Shown here: piece after piece, positions 40,247-47,259 of the stretch
Numbering within the stretch: position 1 is the first letter of the stretch
How the letters are laid out: every line of letters begins with the position of its first letter
NCBI GenBank assembly: GCA_049642725.1
Contig: JBARPC010000022.1
Coordinates: 1 to 47,259 of the forward strand
Direction: 5' to 3'
Origin: JAGLYZ01 sp049642725
GTDB lineage: Bacteria; Patescibacteriota; Minisyncoccia; Minisyncoccales; JAGMDC01
DNA length: 47,259 bases
Translations under genes and position numbers: made by a program
Notes under the pieces: generated by a model
Told to the model about the DNA's origin: nothing
The model's input: only the letters and a program-made list of their open reading frames with translations
Databases searched by the model: none

Positions 40247-42769
40247 TCATCCGTATTTGGGCCAGCAGCACTTTTTATATTTTTTGCCGCTGTTGCAGGG
40301 ACAAGGATCATTTCTGCCGATTTTTTTTCTATGGCTTAAAGGCCGAGCAGAAGAAGCTCCTGACGCAGAGCTTGAAGGACGGCTGAATTCCAGTCCTGGA
40401 CTAGAAACAGCTTTTTCTTCCGGCTTGGTTAAGCTCACTCTTAAAAGGGTCTCAACAATATTTGCTTCAATCATATCTAAAAGCTGACGAAACATCTTAT
40501 GCCCCTCGTTTTTATATTCCACCAAAGGATCCTTTTGCCCATAAGCGCGCAAGCGCACAGAATCGCGCAGATATTCCATATTTTCCAAGTGATCCATCCA
40601 CATAAAATCTAAACTCCGCAAAGAAATAATTTTCTCCACTTTTCTCATATTTTCCCCGCCAATTTCTTTTTCTTTTTTTTCATAATCAGCTTCTGTTTTC
40701 CCTTGTTTTTTAACCATTTCCATGATTTGAGCCTTGAGCTTTGCGTTTTGGGACTTCTCAAGAATCTCTCTCCGCTTTTTATAAATTACCTCCCTGTGCT
40801 TATTTAAAACATCATCATAATCTAATAAGTGTTTTCTTAAATCAAAATTCATTCCCTCAATTTTCTCCTGCGCTGATTCAATCACTCCAGAAATCATTTT
40901 GGCTTCAATCGGCTGGTCTTCTGGAATTTTCAGCATTTCCATCATTTTCTGAATTCTCTCTCCGCCGAAAATCCTCAATAAATCATCCTTTAACGAAACA
41001 AAGAACTGAGAAGAACCAGGATCGCCTTGCCTTCCAGACCTGCCCCTAAGCTGATTATCAATTCTCCTTGCCTCATGCCTTTCTGTCCCAATAACGCAAA
41101 GACCATTGCTTTTAATAACTTTTTCTGCCAACTCTTTATTAGGGGGATTACCGCCTAAAATTATATCTACTCCCCTTCCAGCCATATTAGTAGCAATAGT
41201 CACTGCCTTATATCTGCCTGCCTGGGCAATAATTTCTCCTTCTTTCTGGTGATGCTTGGCATTTAAAATCTGATGAGGAACACCTTCCATGTCTAATAGC
41301 TTTCCAAGATATTCATTTTTCTCAATAGAGGTGGTGCCAACCAAGATTGGCTGGCCCGTTTCATACCTTTTCTTAATCTCTGACACAACTGCCTTAAATT
41401 TTCCGCTTTCTGTTTTGTAAATTCTATCAGGCAATATCTCACGAATCATTGGCCTGTTTGTTGGTATAATCACTACTTCCAAGCTATAAACCTTGTCAAA
41501 TTCTTCTGCTGAAGTGGCAGCTGTTCCTGTCATTCCAGATAGCTTTCTATAAAGCCGAAAATAATTTTGAAAAGTAATTGAAGCTAATGTTTTTGATTCG
41601 GGCTGGACATCTACTCCTTCTTTTGCCTCAATTGCCTGATGCAGACCTCCGGAATAACGTCGGCCAGGAAGTAGACGGCCGGTAAAATCATCAACAATAA
41701 TAACCTGACCTTCTTTCACCACATAGTCCTTATCTTTTTTAAAAAGGGCTTGGGCGCGCAGGGACTGTTCCAAATGATGCAGATATTTAATGCCTTTTTC
41801 TTGATAAATATTTTCCATGCCCAAAATTTTCTCTATTTTCTCAATTCCTGGTTCAGTAAGAGTAACTGCTTTCATTTTTTCATCAATTTCATAATCAGTT
41901 TCTTTGTTTAATTTTGGAATAATACTGGCAAACTCTGAATACATTTTTGTGGCTTCTATATCAGGAGCTGAAATAATTAAAGGCGTTCTGGCTTCGTCAA
42001 TTAAAATTGAGTCAACTTCATCAATAATGGCAAAATTGAAATCGCGCTGGACCTTATCTTTTAACTCATAAACCATATTATCCCTTAAACAATCAAAACC
42101 AAACTCATTGTTAGTGCCGTAAGTAATATCTGCCTGATAGGCCTCTTTTCTTGAACATGGACGCAAGTAGATATCAACTACTTTAAACCCGCCTAAAGTA
42201 TCCCGTTCTTTATCCCGCTCCGAACTTCGTTCGGTCCGGGGGATTTGGGATTTGGGATTTTCTTGTTGGTAATCAGAATCATAGATGTATGCAGTATCAT
42301 GGACTATGCACCCGACTGACAACCCAAGAAGATTGTATATTTGCCCCATCCAGACCGTATCTCTTTTGGCTAAATAATCATTAACTGTTACCACATGAAC
42401 TCCTTTGCCGGTTAAAGCATTTAAATAAATTGGCAGAGTAGAAGCTAATGTTTTTCCTTCTCCAGTTTTCATTTCCGCAATTTTGCCTTGGTGCAAAACA
42501 ATGCCGCCAATTATTTGAACATCAAAATGCCTTTGGTTTAAAGTTCTTTTTGCTGTCTCTCTCACTAAGGCAAACGCTTCAGGCAAAGCATCATCAAGTG
42601 TTTCGCCTTGCTTGATTTGTTTTTTAAGTTCTTGTGATTTATTAAAAAGTTCTTTATCAGAAAAATCCTTGAATTGCGATTCAAGGTTATTTATCTCCTC
42701 AACAAGGGGTTGAATGTTTTTTAAATATTTCTCATTAGCATCGCCAAAGAGTTTAGATAAGATTTTCAT
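40247..42769 (-). CDS. secA: Preprotein translocase ATPase SecA
   Basis: 840 aa. It drives secretory proteins through SecYEG. Present are GEGKTLA Walker A, DEVDSILID (DEAD-like box), NMAGRGVDI, RQGDPGSSQF, and a C-terminal zinc motif CPCNSGKKYKKCC. Between LLGLSVGCIVHD and ADITYGTNNEFGFD there is an insertion of about 50 residues, longer than in E. coli; part of it (QQENPKSQIPR) is encoded by a seven-base tandem repeat, and an adjacent CCGAACTTCGTTCGG palindrome encodes TERSSE. Upstream lie a terminator and a Lys-rich micro-ORF. Confidence 0.96.
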   Translation of the reverse strand: MKILSKLFGDANEKYLKNIQPLVEEINNLESQFKDFSDKELFNKSQELKKQIKQGETLDDALPEAFALVRETAKRTLNQRHFDVQIIGGIVLHQGKIAEMKTGEGKTLASTLPIYLNALTGKGVHVVTVNDYLAKRDTVWMGQIYNLLGLSVGCIVHDTAYIYDSDYQQENPKSQIPRTERSSERDKERDTLGGFKVVDIYLRPCSRKEAYQADITYGTNNEFGFDCLRDNMVYELKDKVQRDFNFAIIDEVDSILIDEARTPLIISAPDIEATKMYSEFASIIPKLNKETDYEIDEKMKAVTLTEPGIEKIEKILGMENIYQEKGIKYLHHLEQSLRAQALFKKDKDYVVKEGQVIIVDDFTGRLLPGRRYSGGLHQAIEAKEGVDVQPESKTLASITFQNYFRLYRKLSGMTGTAATSAEEFDKVYSLEVVIIPTNRPMIREILPDRIYKTESGKFKAVVSEIKKRYETGQPILVGTTSIEKNEYLGKLLDMEGVPHQILNAKHHQKEGEIIAQAGRYKAVTIATNMAGRGVDIILGGNPPNKELAEKVIKSNGLCVIGTERHEARRIDNQLRGRSGRQGDPGSSQFFVSLKDDLLRIFGGERIQKMMEMLKIPEDQPIEAKMISGVIESAQEKIEGMNFDLRKHLLDYDDVLNKHREVIYKKRREILEKSQNAKLKAQIMEMVKKQGKTEADYEKKEKEIGGENMRKVEKIISLRSLDFMWMDHLENMEYLRDSVRLRAYGQKDPLVEYKNEGHKMFRQLLDMIEANIVETLLRVSLTKPEEKAVSSPGLEFSRPSSSASGASSARPLSHRKKIGRNDPCPCNSGKKYKKCCWPKYG
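42241..42261. repeat. Heptanucleotide tandem repeat in secA
   Basis: Units ggatttg, ggatttg, ggatttt. It sits in the SecA insertion next to the palindrome ccgaacttcgttcgg (42220-42234). Confidence 0.7.
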
Positions 42770-42792
42770 AATAATCTAATTTTAATATTTTT

Positions 42793-42839
42793 TTCAAAAA
42801 AAACAACCCCTCCTTTTGCGCAAGCGCGAAAAGGAGGGG
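42793..42839 (-). terminator. Strong intrinsic terminator before secA
   Basis: An 11-bp stem, CCCCTCCTTTT against AAAAGGAGGGG (42807-42839), is followed on the minus strand by TTGTTTTTTTTG. It lies after the Lys-rich micro-ORF and 24 bases before the secA ATG, so read-through or a new promoter is needed for secA. Confidence 0.8.
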
Positions 42840-42850
42840 GTGAGAAGAAT

Positions 42851-42937
42851 TTATTTCTTCTTCTTTTTCTTCTTTTTTTTAGCCATCTTAATTATCTTAA
42901 AATCACATTTTGCGATTTTAAGAACAGCTAGTTTCAT
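42851..42937 (-). CDS. Lysine-rich micro-ORF upstream of secA, 28 aa
   Basis: Starts MKLAVLKIAKCDFKIIKMA and ends in nine consecutive Lys codons before TAA. An internal ATG at 42886 would give MA plus nine Lys. The stop overlaps the start of a small AGAAGAA/TTCTTCT hairpin, and a strong terminator follows. An inverted repeat CTTAAAATC/GATTTTAAG lies inside the ORF. Poly-Lys slows ribosomes, so a leader peptide controlling secA is plausible, like SecM in outline but not in sequence. Translation is unproven. Confidence 0.4.
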   Translation of the reverse strand: MKLAVLKIAKCDFKIIKMAKKKKKKKKK

Positions 42938-43067
42938 CTAAGACAAACATTCGACTTATATTTGCCCGCCCGCCAAAATTTTTTAAAAATTAAACGGACA
43001 AAAAATTCAAAGAAAGAATTTATTACTTTATTTTTTCATTTTAAAAATGTTTGTCAATGTGGAAAAC

Positions 43068-43982
43068 TCAAAAACCCAAATACTCAATTTCTTCTTTCAG
43101 TTCAATACCGAATTTTTGTTTTACTTCTTTCTTTGCTAAATTGATCAATCTTAAAACATCTCCTGACTTTGCCCCTCCTAAATTGACAATAAAGTTGGCA
43201 TGTTTTTCAGAAATTTGCGCCCTGCCGGCTTTCTTTGCTTTTAATCCGCATTTCTCAATCAGCCAGCCAGCAGGATGTTTCTTGGGGTTTTGGAATATAG
43301 AACCAGCTGAAGGAAAATCCAAGGGTTGATTGTCTTTTCTCCATTTTAGGTTTTCCATTACTCTCTTTTTAATTTCTTTTTTATTCCCTTTTTTCATTTC
43401 AATTTCTGCTGAAAGAATAATTAAATTTTTATTATGTTTAAAAATACTATCTCTGTATTTAAATTTACAATCTTTTTTCTTAAAAACTTTTGTCCCCCAA
43501 ATCTTTCGAGGCCGAACCTCGAAAGATTCTAGAACTGTTACGGTTCTGATTATATCTCCTATTGTTTGCTCAAAGGCGCCGGCATTTCCTCTAATGGCGC
43601 CTCCAACTGTGCCTGGAATTCCTATCGCCCACTCCATACCAGTTAGTCCTTTCTCCGCTGTTTTGGAAACTAATAAAGATAAAGGCATTCCAGCTCCAGC
43701 AATAATTTTATTTTTTTGAAAATTGAAAATTGAAAATTGAAAATTAATAACCAGCCCATCATATCCTTTATCACTCACTAACAGATTGCCTCCGCCTCCT
43801 AAAATAAAAAAAGCGATACATAACTGCTTTGCGGCCTTAATTGCTTTGATTAAATCATTTGTAGTTTTGGCAATATAAAAATATTTTGCCGGCCCGCCAA
43901 TGCCAAAAGTAGTGTAATTTTTTAAAGAAATATCTTTTTTAACCCCGGTCAATTTTTTTTGAATATTTTTATAATCTTGCAT
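43068..43982 (-). CDS. murB: UDP-N-acetylenolpyruvoylglucosamine reductase
   Basis: 304 aa from ATG 43982; a TTG at 44012 would add ten residues. MurB reduces UDP-GlcNAc-enolpyruvate to UDP-MurNAc with FAD. Motifs are NYTTFGIGGPAKYF, LGGGGNLLVSD, AGAGMPLSLL, GIPGTVGGAIRGNAGAF, KYRDSIF and PSAGSIFQNP. It is short, consistent with type II/III MurB. A seven-base tandem repeat (43716-43743) encodes the INFQFSIFNFQ strand before the AGAG motif. The gene has a TGCTATAAT promoter and a hairpin leader. Confidence 0.95.
   Translation of the reverse strand: MQDYKNIQKKLTGVKKDISLKNYTTFGIGGPAKYFYIAKTTNDLIKAIKAAKQLCIAFFILGGGGNLLVSDKGYDGLVINFQFSIFNFQKNKIIAGAGMPLSLLVSKTAEKGLTGMEWAIGIPGTVGGAIRGNAGAFEQTIGDIIRTVTVLESFEVRPRKIWGTKVFKKKDCKFKYRDSIFKHNKNLIILSAEIEMKKGNKKEIKKRVMENLKWRKDNQPLDFPSAGSIFQNPKKHPAGWLIEKCGLKAKKAGRAQISEKHANFIVNLGGAKSGDVLRLINLAKKEVKQKFGIELKEEIEYLGF
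43716..43743. repeat. Heptanucleotide tandem repeat in murB
   Basis: Four exact units of ttgaaaa. The 7-aa cycle it encodes alternates Phe with Asn, Gln and Ser. Confidence 0.8.
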
Positions 43983-43992
43983 TTTAAGAAAA

Positions 43993-44044
43993 GCCGGGAG
44001 TGTTGACTCCAATTCTAAGTCTTTAGTGAGTGCTTCCTCCCGGC
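43993..44044 (-). promoter_or_regulatory. Hairpin leader of murB
   Basis: GCCGGGAG and CTCCCGGC (44037-44044 and 43993-44000) pair over 8 bp; inside, GGAGT-CAAC-ACTCC can form a competing hairpin followed by CGGCTTTTCTT. This could be an attenuator. A 10-codon ORF, MAGRKHSLKT, begins at 44047, four bases from the -10. Confidence 0.45.
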
Positions 44045-44051
44045 CATTTTT

Positions 44052-44060
44052 ATTATAGCA
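44052..44060 (-). promoter_or_regulatory. Extended -10 promoter of murB
   Basis: TGCTATAAT on the minus strand, identical to the pilin promoter core. Transcription would begin near 44045. Confidence 0.55.
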
Positions 44061-44075
44061 AATTTTTAGGAAATA

Positions 44076-44084
44076 TGCTAAGAT
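44076..44084 (+). promoter_or_regulatory. Extended -10 promoter of the secreted protease gene
   Basis: TGCTAAGAT, then exactly six bases, then ATG 44091, placing the start codon at +1. It is divergent from the murB promoter 16 bases away. Confidence 0.55.
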
Positions 44085-44090
44085 TAAAAA

Positions 44091-45845
44091 ATGGCAAAGA
44101 TTAAAAAAACAAAAATTATTTTTTTCATAAGCATACTGTTCTTCCTTTACATACCTTTTTCTAGTTCAGCTATTTTCTTGGGCGAAAGACAATCTTTTTT
44201 TGTTGATTCTTCTTATGACTTATCTGAAAGAAAACAAATATCAGCAGTTCTTCAAAGAATAGGAAAAGAAATCTATTTTTATATTGAAAGCGATTATTGG
44301 GACTCATTAAACAAAGAGGAAAAAAACAAGATAAAAACATCTTTTGAAAGCTTAGATAATGAATTCCATAAAAAAATATATCCGACCTTAACTTCTTTTT
44401 ACGGCTCTGAATGGAAACCTGGCATTGACCATGACAGCCGCCTTACACTTTTAGTCCATTCTATGACCGAAGAAACAGGAGGTTATTTTAGAAGCGCTGA
44501 CGAATATGAAATACTACAAGTTCCGCATTCAAATGAAAGAGAAATGGTTTATCTTAATACTCTTTACATTACTGACCCAAGGGCTAAAAGCTTATTAGCT
44601 CATGAATTCACTCATTTAATTACTTTTTATCAAAAAAACATCAAACAGGAAATAGAAGAAGAAACATGGCTCAACGAAGCCAGAGCAGAATACGCCCCTA
44701 CTTTGCTTGGTTATAACAGCAATCTGGAGGCAAGAGTAAAAATTTTCTTGAAAAACCCGATTGATTCCATTACAGAATGGAAAAATGACTCTGCTGACTA
44801 CGGCGTTCTTAATATTTTTACCCAATACTTGGTTGAACAGTATGGCATACAAATTTTAACAGATTCAATGAAGATAGAAAAAAAGGGTATAAGGAGTTTA
44901 AACGAGGCCTTAAAGAAAAACGGATATGAAGATAACTTTTCTAATGCTTTTACTAATTGGACTATTACTGTTTTAGTTAATGATTGTAATTTAGGAGAGA
45001 AATATTGTTATAAGAACAAGGATTTAGAAAACCTGAAAATCACTCCCTCTCTTAATCTTTTGCCACTCAATGGCAAAAGCAATTTAGGATTTACGCAGAC
45101 CACTAAAAACTGGGCTGGTAATTGGTATAAATTTATTGGCGGAGATGGAAATTTAAAAATAAACTTTATAGGTAATCCGGAAAATGTATTCAAAGTGCCT
45201 TATGTCACAAAAAATTCTTCGGGGAAACACAATATTGACTTTTTTCAATTAGACGAAAATCAAAGAGGAGAAATTTACATCTCGGATTTTGGCGAAGACA
45301 TTGTCTCTGTTACTATTATACCCTCAATACAAAACAAAATATCCGGGTTTTTAAACCCTGAACCAAGTTCTCCTTTTTTTTGGGAAGCATCTACAACTGC
45401 CATTGAAGAAAAGGAAAAAGAAGAAAGCTCTAACTTTTTTGAAAAACCAATCACAGAAATGACTAAAGAAGAAGTTGTCTCTAAAATTACTCAAATCCAG
45501 AATATCTTAAGCCAGCTTCAAAACCAGCTTGCCAAACTTAATGGAGAAAACAGCCAAGAGAACAAGGAAGACATTAGCTGCCAAAAATTTGAAGAAAATC
45601 TCTTTTATGGAATTAGCAACGATTCCAGAGTTTATTGCCTTCAAGAATTCCTAACATCGGAAGGAAAAGAAATTTATCCTGAAGCATTAGTAACAGGAAA
45701 CTTTCTCAAGCTAACCAAGGCGGCAGTTATCCGGTTTCAGGAAAAATACAAAGAAGAAATTTTGGCTCCTTTGGGATTAGAAAAAGGAACCGGTTTTGTC
45801 GGTCCCCTCACTATAAAGAAAATCAATCAGCTTTTAAGCGCTTAA
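44091..45845 (+). CDS. Secreted zinc metalloprotease-like protein with peptidoglycan-binding-like domain
   Basis: 584 aa. The N terminus (MAKIKKTKIIFFISILFFLY) is a signal peptide or anchor. The zinc motif LLAHEFTHLITFYQ (HExxH near 170-174) is followed by WLNEARAEY, whose Glu is the likely third ligand, as in gluzincins; the layout is closest to the M30 group as I know it. A beta-rich region follows (about 300-430), then a Gln/Leu-rich coiled coil (about 455-490) and a peptidoglycan-binding-type domain (VYCLQEFLTSEG ... GFVGPLTIKKINQLL). Cell-surface or cell-wall-attached proteolysis is likely. It is one base from the aminotransferase gene. Confidence 0.8.
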   Translation: MAKIKKTKIIFFISILFFLYIPFSSSAIFLGERQSFFVDSSYDLSERKQISAVLQRIGKEIYFYIESDYWDSLNKEEKNKIKTSFESLDNEFHKKIYPTLTSFYGSEWKPGIDHDSRLTLLVHSMTEETGGYFRSADEYEILQVPHSNEREMVYLNTLYITDPRAKSLLAHEFTHLITFYQKNIKQEIEEETWLNEARAEYAPTLLGYNSNLEARVKIFLKNPIDSITEWKNDSADYGVLNIFTQYLVEQYGIQILTDSMKIEKKGIRSLNEALKKNGYEDNFSNAFTNWTITVLVNDCNLGEKYCYKNKDLENLKITPSLNLLPLNGKSNLGFTQTTKNWAGNWYKFIGGDGNLKINFIGNPENVFKVPYVTKNSSGKHNIDFFQLDENQRGEIYISDFGEDIVSVTIIPSIQNKISGFLNPEPSSPFFWEASTTAIEEKEKEESSNFFEKPITEMTKEEVVSKITQIQNILSQLQNQLAKLNGENSQENKEDISCQKFEENLFYGISNDSRVYCLQEFLTSEGKEIYPEALVTGNFLKLTKAAVIRFQEKYKEEILAPLGLEKGTGFVGPLTIKKINQLLSA

Positions 45846-45846
45846 A

Positions 45847-46995
45847 ATGTATTTTGTTCATCCCCAAATAGCATTAAATAAGAAGAATTTTAAAAAAATA
45901 TTCTTTTCTTTTTTTCAAACCCCTGATTTAGAAGCTTTAAATAAAAAGCTTGCTTTTTATTTTCCAAAAAAACAAATTATCTTCACTGATATGGGAAGGT
46001 CGGCTTTCAGGATTATGATTGAAAAAATGAATTTAAGAAATACTGAGATGCTCTTCCCTGCCTATATTTGTGATACTTTCTTTCCTATTTTTAAAAGATA
46101 TAATATTAAACCCATTTTTTTGGATGCTGACATTAAAACTTTTAATATCAAAATTGAAGAAATAGAAAAGAAAATCACTCCGCAAACAAGCTCTATTTTT
46201 GTGTCCCATATTTACGGCCTGCCTAATAATATAACAAAGATTGTATCCATTGCTAAAAAGCATAATTTAAAAGTCATTGAGGACTGCGCCCATAGTTTTG
46301 GAATTAAAAAGGGAAAAAACTATTTAGGAAATTTTGGTGATGCATCTTTGTTCAGCTTATATAAATTCCTTCCAGTTTGCCGGGGAGGAATGCTTGTCTG
46401 CCCGAAGGATTGGAAAATAGCATTAGAAGAAACATCTTTCAACCCCCGTGATTTTATTTCTTTTTTAAATCATTTTTCTTTTTGGGCTTTATTATTTAAA
46501 AAATTCGGCGGCCTGGTTTCTCCAAAAATAATAAGAAAAGAAAAATTATTCCAAATTGGAGGCATTAATAAGGTCTCTCTAATGCTGTTTTCTTGTTTTT
46601 TTGAGGAACATCAAAAAAACTTAAACAAAAGAATCAAACTGGCAAGCTTTTTCCAAAAAGAACTTAAGTCATTGGGCTTTGAAATCCAGAAAAAAAAGAA
46701 TAATAGCTTCTGTTATTTATCTGCTCTAATGCCGGAAAGATTAAAAAATCAAAGACAGGAATTTATAAAAAGATTAAGAAAAAAAGGTGTTTCTTGCACA
46801 AAAATGTGGCATACTCCTTTAATTTTTAATTCAGAACTTCAGAAAAAATACAAACTGGATTCAAATAATTTTCCTAATGCAGTAAACATCAGCCAAAGAA
46901 TTATTAATTTTCCGTTGCAAGATTCCTTTCAAAAAAAAGATATTAAAGAAATAATTGGGAAAATAAAATCAACCTGCCTTGACATAAAAGTCTAA
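45847..46995 (+). CDS. DegT/DnrJ/EryC1/StrS-family aminotransferase
   Basis: 382 aa. PLP-dependent fold type I: VIEDCAHSFG (cofactor-binding Asp) and SLYKFLPVCRGGM with the likely Schiff-base Lys (near 173). Members usually aminate nucleotide-linked keto sugars for surface glycans. No sugar nucleotide genes are in the window, so the substrate is unknown. It lies one base after the protease stop and shares its transcript. Confidence 0.82.
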   Translation: MYFVHPQIALNKKNFKKIFFSFFQTPDLEALNKKLAFYFPKKQIIFTDMGRSAFRIMIEKMNLRNTEMLFPAYICDTFFPIFKRYNIKPIFLDADIKTFNIKIEEIEKKITPQTSSIFVSHIYGLPNNITKIVSIAKKHNLKVIEDCAHSFGIKKGKNYLGNFGDASLFSLYKFLPVCRGGMLVCPKDWKIALEETSFNPRDFISFLNHFSFWALLFKKFGGLVSPKIIRKEKLFQIGGINKVSLMLFSCFFEEHQKNLNKRIKLASFFQKELKSLGFEIQKKKNNSFCYLSALMPERLKNQRQEFIKRLRKKGVSCTKMWHTPLIFNSELQKKYKLDSNNFPNAVNISQRIINFPLQDSFQKKDIKEIIGKIKSTCLDIKV

Positions 46996-47007
46996 ATTTG
47001 CTAATAT
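46979..47007 (+). promoter_or_regulatory. Promoter TTGACA-17-TAATAT
   Basis: The -35 (46979-46984) overlaps the last codons of the aminotransferase gene. It points to a short transcript starting near 47014 and ending at the terminator at 47124-47150. Confidence 0.65.
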
Positions 47008-47013
47008 TACATT

Positions 47014-47150
47014 AGTGAGTGTGTCCCCCACCACTTTGTCAAAAGTCAAAATAAGCAAGGGAACACTTACGAAATTTTAGATGACGTTTTACAAAGTGGT
47101 GGGGGGACCTATTCTTTGTCGGCAAAAGACCCCGGTTTCCGGGGTCTTTT
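47014..47150 (+). ncRNA. Candidate small RNA, about 137 nt
   Basis: Bounded by a good promoter and a strong terminator with no convincing ORF. It folds with a 17-bp closing stem (GTCCCCCACCACTTTGT 47023-47039 against 47091-47108, one bulged G), a 50-base inner loop, and the terminator hairpin. The stem arms match the palindromes in lepA and rnpB. No known RNA family was recognised; it is alternatively a repeat element. Confidence 0.5.
47124..47150. terminator. Perfect bidirectional intrinsic terminator
   Basis: AAAAGACCCCGG-TTT-CCGGGGTCTTTT, 12 bp with U tracts on both strands. No gene was identified in 47151-47259. Confidence 0.9.
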
Positions 47151-47259
47151 GCTTGCTAAAAGCTTTGTTATTCCTTCGGTAAAGACAATTTTAATTCTTC
47201 AATAAATCCTTGGAGCGAGCTGGATTGTTTTAAATAGAATCAAAAATTATTTGGTTTAT

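Noticed and set aside
1..47259. CRISPR array or defence island
   Set aside because: No regularly spaced repeats with unique spacers and no cas-like genes; the tandem repeats seen have seven-base units without spacers.
1..47259. UGA recoded to glycine
   Set aside because: prfB is present with a UGA-dependent frameshift, and several ORFs end at TGA with sensible C termini.

Overview
The window is AT-rich, and the gene set and style point to a Candidate Phyla Radiation (Patescibacteria, most likely Parcubacteria-like) bacterium. Supporting signs are compact genes with short or overlapping junctions, a two-gene membrane protein/TraG-like ATPase pair, a sigma-region-4/HARE protein, SecD/SecF, a SecA with a lineage-style insertion, a short PGK, a CofE-like ligase beside MurJ, and type IV pili. 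RF2 (prfB) is present with its UGA-dependent frameshift, and several ORFs end in TGA, so UGA is a stop codon here. This argues against the UGA=Gly lineages Gracilibacteria and Absconditabacteria. All taxonomy is inferred from gene content.

Layout. At 136-1791 a serine recombinase gene sits between two perfect 85-bp inverted repeats that abut the 3' end of a tRNA-Gln. From about 1.8 to 10.2 kb (minus strand) lie prfB-ftsE-ftsX, tRNA-Thr and tRNA-Gly, an FtsB-like protein, lepA, a glycerol-1-phosphate dehydrogenase-like gene, murJ and a CofE-like ligase. RNase P RNA is at 10.3-10.7 kb. Next come an RNase HI and a DHH phosphoesterase, a strong-promoter/micro-ORF locus (12.4-12.9 kb), pgk, the TraG-like ATPase and its membrane partner, a sigma4/HARE regulator, secF-secD and a DUF1614-like protein. 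A repeat-rich region of small genes occupies 21.0-22.2 kb.

The main feature is a nearly unbroken minus-strand block from 39.5 down to 22.2 kb. It contains MCP, CheW, CheY, CheB, CheA, CheC, CheD, an unknown protein, a CBS-GAF-PAS histidine kinase, a response regulator, PilB, a small membrane protein, PilC, four minor-pilin-like proteins, PilM (with an SH3-like tail) and a major-pilin-like protein. Gaps are mostly under 60 bp and several genes overlap by 4 bp. I read it as a chemosensory system wired to a type IV pilus. There are no flagellar genes and no CheR in the window. A structured leader region (39.6-40.2 kb) precedes it.

The right end holds secA with an upstream lysine-rich micro-ORF and terminator, murB, a divergent secreted HExxH protease with a peptidoglycan-binding-like domain, a DegT-family aminotransferase and a candidate small RNA.

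Two dispersed repeat families cross gene boundaries: seven-base tandem repeats inside or between genes (lepA, pgk, cheA, secA, murB, cheC-cheA), and G/C-rich palindromes sharing a CCCCCCACCAC core, one of which forms a perfect hairpin inside the RNase P RNA. Several genes also have a -10 box exactly six bases before the ATG, suggesting leaderless mRNAs.
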